The notes below the pieces were generated by a model. The model saw only the letters and a list, made by a program, of their open reading frames with translations, had not been told where the DNA came from and ran no database searches. The position numbers and the translations under genes were made by a program. Below are positions 7,210 to 8,758 of a stretch of 8,758 nt of DNA, in pieces. Every line of letters begins with the position of its first letter. Position 1 is the first letter of the stretch. Origin of the DNA: JAQGMJ01 sp036271855 (GTDB lineage Bacteria; Pseudomonadota; Gammaproteobacteria; Burkholderiales; JAEUOS01); assembly GCA_036271855.1 (NCBI GenBank), contig DATAZV010000398.1, forward strand, positions 1-8,758, in the 5' to 3' direction.

Positions 7210-7243
7210 CCGGCGACCGGCCGCAAAACACGACCGGCACCGG
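7210..7243 (-). promoter_or_regulatory. Strong RNA hairpin between tpsB and tpsA
   Basis: In the leftward transcript CCGGUG-CCGGUCG, loop UGUUUUG, CGGCCGG-U-CGCCGG forms a 13-bp stem with a single bulged U and two G-U wobbles. The same two positions are C-A mismatches in the opposite-strand RNA, so the fold is better on the strand that carries the genes. It starts 11 nt after the transporter stop. A-residues, not U-residues, follow it, so it is not an ordinary intrinsic terminator; an RNA-processing or stability element that sets the TpsB:TpsA ratio is a reasonable guess. Confidence 0.5.
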
Positions 7244-7254
7244 AGCGCCAGTAA

Positions 7255-8758
7255 TCAGAACAGCCAGGTGGCGGAAAGCCAGACCCGGGCGCGATGGCCG
7301 TCGGTGGGGCGGTCGCTGCTGATGGCGCGCGCCAGATCGAGTTTCAGGCGCAGATGCTCGTGGCTGACGCTGGCGGTGATGCCGGCGCCGGACAGGCTGT
7401 CGCGGTACCCAGCCAGTGCCGGCTGGCGCAGGCGCATCGAACCGTAGTCAAAAAACGCGCCGACGTAGCTTTGGGTGTCGTAAAAGCGGAAGCGCCGCCG
7501 CAGTTCCGTAACCGATAGCAGGCCCTCGTCGCCGCGCAGTTGCGCGATCGGGAAGGCGCGTACCGAATCCGGGCCGCCGAGGGCGAATTTCTCGGTGTCG
7601 GGCAGGGCGTCCGGGCTCAAGGTCATGGCCAGGCGCTGTGAAACTTCGAAATTCCCCGGCAGCGGGTGCGTATGGGTGAGGTCCAGTTCAGTCTTCAGCC
7701 GGATGCCGTCGCCGGCGATGCCGGGGCCGGCCTGGCCGTGGCCGTTGCTGGTCAGCGCGGCCAGGCCGCTGGTCAGGCCGCCACCGTAAGTGGTATAGCC
7801 GCCGAGGGTGGTGTAGCCGGCGCGCACGTGCAGGCCGCCGAGCGACTGCCCCAGGGCTTCCTGGTTGGTGCGCACATCGCGCACGCCGCCGCTTACGGTC
7901 AGGCTGGTACCGCGGCTGCGGACCCAGGCATAGGCCAGCGAAGCGTCGCGGGTGAATGAATTGCCGGTCAGCTGCAGTGCCGAAAACGAGCCTGCCACCC
8001 GGTAGTCGATGCGCGCTGCCGCCAACGAGACACGCCAGGCCGGCGCCAGCGGAAAATCGTAGCCGATGCGGCCCAGGCCGAGCAGGCCGCCCTGGGACTC
8101 GATCAGGCGCGCGCTGGCGTGATCGCCGAAGCCGATCGGGTTGAACCAGTCCATCGACAGGTCGGCGCGGGCACGGCCCAGTTCGGTGCTGCCATAGTTG
8201 TTGAGGCCGGCGGCGGCGCGAAAGTGCCGTTCGCCGATGTTGACCTCGAGGTCGGTCTGCCCGTATTGCTGGCCCGGGGAGAGGGTACCGCGGGCGCTGA
8301 CGCCCGGCAGCTCATTGAGCAGCAGCAGGCTGCGCTCCAGCGCCTTGTCGGTCAGCGCCGGATCGGCCAGCAGCGGCGCCAAGTAAGATCTGATGCGCGC
8401 TTCCGAATAGTGTTTGTTGCCGATGATGTGCAAGCTTTCCAGCTTGCCTTCGAGAATGTCGATGCGGACGATGCCGTCCTTGATCTTTTGTGCCGGCACC
8501 GCGGCGCTGGCCACCAGGTAGCCATCGGCGCGCATGCGCTCGGAGATGATTTCGGCCACCCCCTGGATTTCGGCCAGCGACATCACCTTTTTCAGGTAGG
8601 GCTGGGCAATCGCCTGCAGTTGTTCCTGGGTATAGAGCGTGTTGCCGGTGAATACCACGCCGTTGACGTGTACCTGTGCTTTCAGGCGCGGCGGTACCAG
8701 CGGGCGCGGCGTGATGCTCGGCAGGGGGGCGGTCTCCGGCTTGATCCGCGGCGGTTCG
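7255..8758 (-). CDS. TpsB/FhaC-type outer-membrane transporter (5' end missing)
   Basis: An outer-membrane pore of the ShlB/FhaC/HecB family that recognises the TPS domain of its partner exoprotein and exports it. The frame is open to the right edge: 500 residues are visible and the signal peptide plus perhaps 50-80 residues lie outside. Numbering from the first full codon: a proline-rich linker (1-25); a first POTRA domain (about 27-103, VVFTGNTLYTQEQL to IVRIDILEGKL); a second POTRA domain (about 104-175, LHIIGNKHYSEARI to TDLEVNIGE); then the beta-barrel, opening with AGLNNYGSTELGRAR and NPIGFGDHASAR. The L6-loop motif LGGPDSVRAFP followed by GDEG (VRAFP at 7549-7563) is characteristic of the family. 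The protein ends in Phe, as expected for a Bam-recognised barrel. An internal GTG at 8658 is not the start, because conserved linker and POTRA sequence continues in frame upstream. The exoprotein follows 155 bp downstream on the same strand and is the evident substrate. Confidence 0.93.
   Translation of the reverse strand, partial: EPPRIKPETAPLPSITPRPLVPPRLKAQVHVNGVVFTGNTLYTQEQLQAIAQPYLKKVMSLAEIQGVAEIISERMRADGYLVASAAVPAQKIKDGIVRIDILEGKLESLHIIGNKHYSEARIRSYLAPLLADPALTDKALERSLLLLNELPGVSARGTLSPGQQYGQTDLEVNIGERHFRAAAGLNNYGSTELGRARADLSMDWFNPIGFGDHASARLIESQGGLLGLGRIGYDFPLAPAWRVSLAAARIDYRVAGSFSALQLTGNSFTRDASLAYAWVRSRGTSLTVSGGVRDVRTNQEALGQSLGGLHVRAGYTTLGGYTTYGGGLTSGLAALTSNGHGQAGPGIAGDGIRLKTELDLTHTHPLPGNFEVSQRLAMTLSPDALPDTEKFALGGPDSVRAFPIAQLRGDEGLLSVTELRRRFRFYDTQSYVGAFFDYGSMRLRQPALAGYRDSLSGAGITASVSHEHLRLKLDLARAISSDRPTDGHRARVWLSATWLF

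Larger units (their letters stand above)
7100..7254 (-). other. Gap between transporter and exoprotein genes
   Basis: This 155-bp gap is long for a tpsB-tpsA pair. Read leftward, it contains a strong hairpin just after the transporter stop, an A-run (AAAAAA) and CTTAAG, and then the exoprotein ribosome binding site. No convincing -35/-10 pair or -24/-12 element was found for a separate exoprotein promoter, though a weak one cannot be excluded. No gene is seen here. Confidence 0.5.

Overview
The window is GC-rich, densely coding DNA, most likely from a betaproteobacterium of the Burkholderiales. This placement is inference from base composition and from the style of the PAS-GAF sensor kinase and the two-partner secretion proteins; no rRNA or other taxonomic marker is present. 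No tRNA, rRNA, insertion sequence or CRISPR array was seen.

Layout: two convergent blocks meet at about 4214-4318. The left block reads rightward. It holds a very large membrane-anchored sensor histidine kinase (25-3558; two membrane helices, HAMP, PAS, PAS, PAS, PAS, GAF, PAS, HisKA, HATPase_c), then a 196-bp gap with a plausible sigma70 promoter, then a single-domain response regulator of the Rcp1 type (3755-4213). The pair looks like one phosphorelay: the kinase has no receiver domain of its own and the regulator has no output domain.

The right block reads leftward. In transcription order it holds a TpsB/FhaC-type outer-membrane transporter cut by the right edge (7255-8758), a 155-bp gap with a strong RNA hairpin, a secreted TpsA-type exoprotein with a haemagglutination-activity (TPS) domain and a beta-helical repeat stalk (4781-7099), and, 39 bp further on, a second stand-alone receiver-domain protein (4319-4741) with a near-consensus ribosome binding site. 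TpsB should thread TpsA across the outer membrane. The trailing response regulator may be co-transcribed with the secretion pair.

None of the individual families is new. The points most worth a second look are the receiver protein attached to a two-partner secretion locus, the wobble-specific hairpin between tpsB and tpsA, the non-repetitive C-terminal tail of the exoprotein, and the internal duplication of an SDWxWELD-type PAS domain in the kinase.
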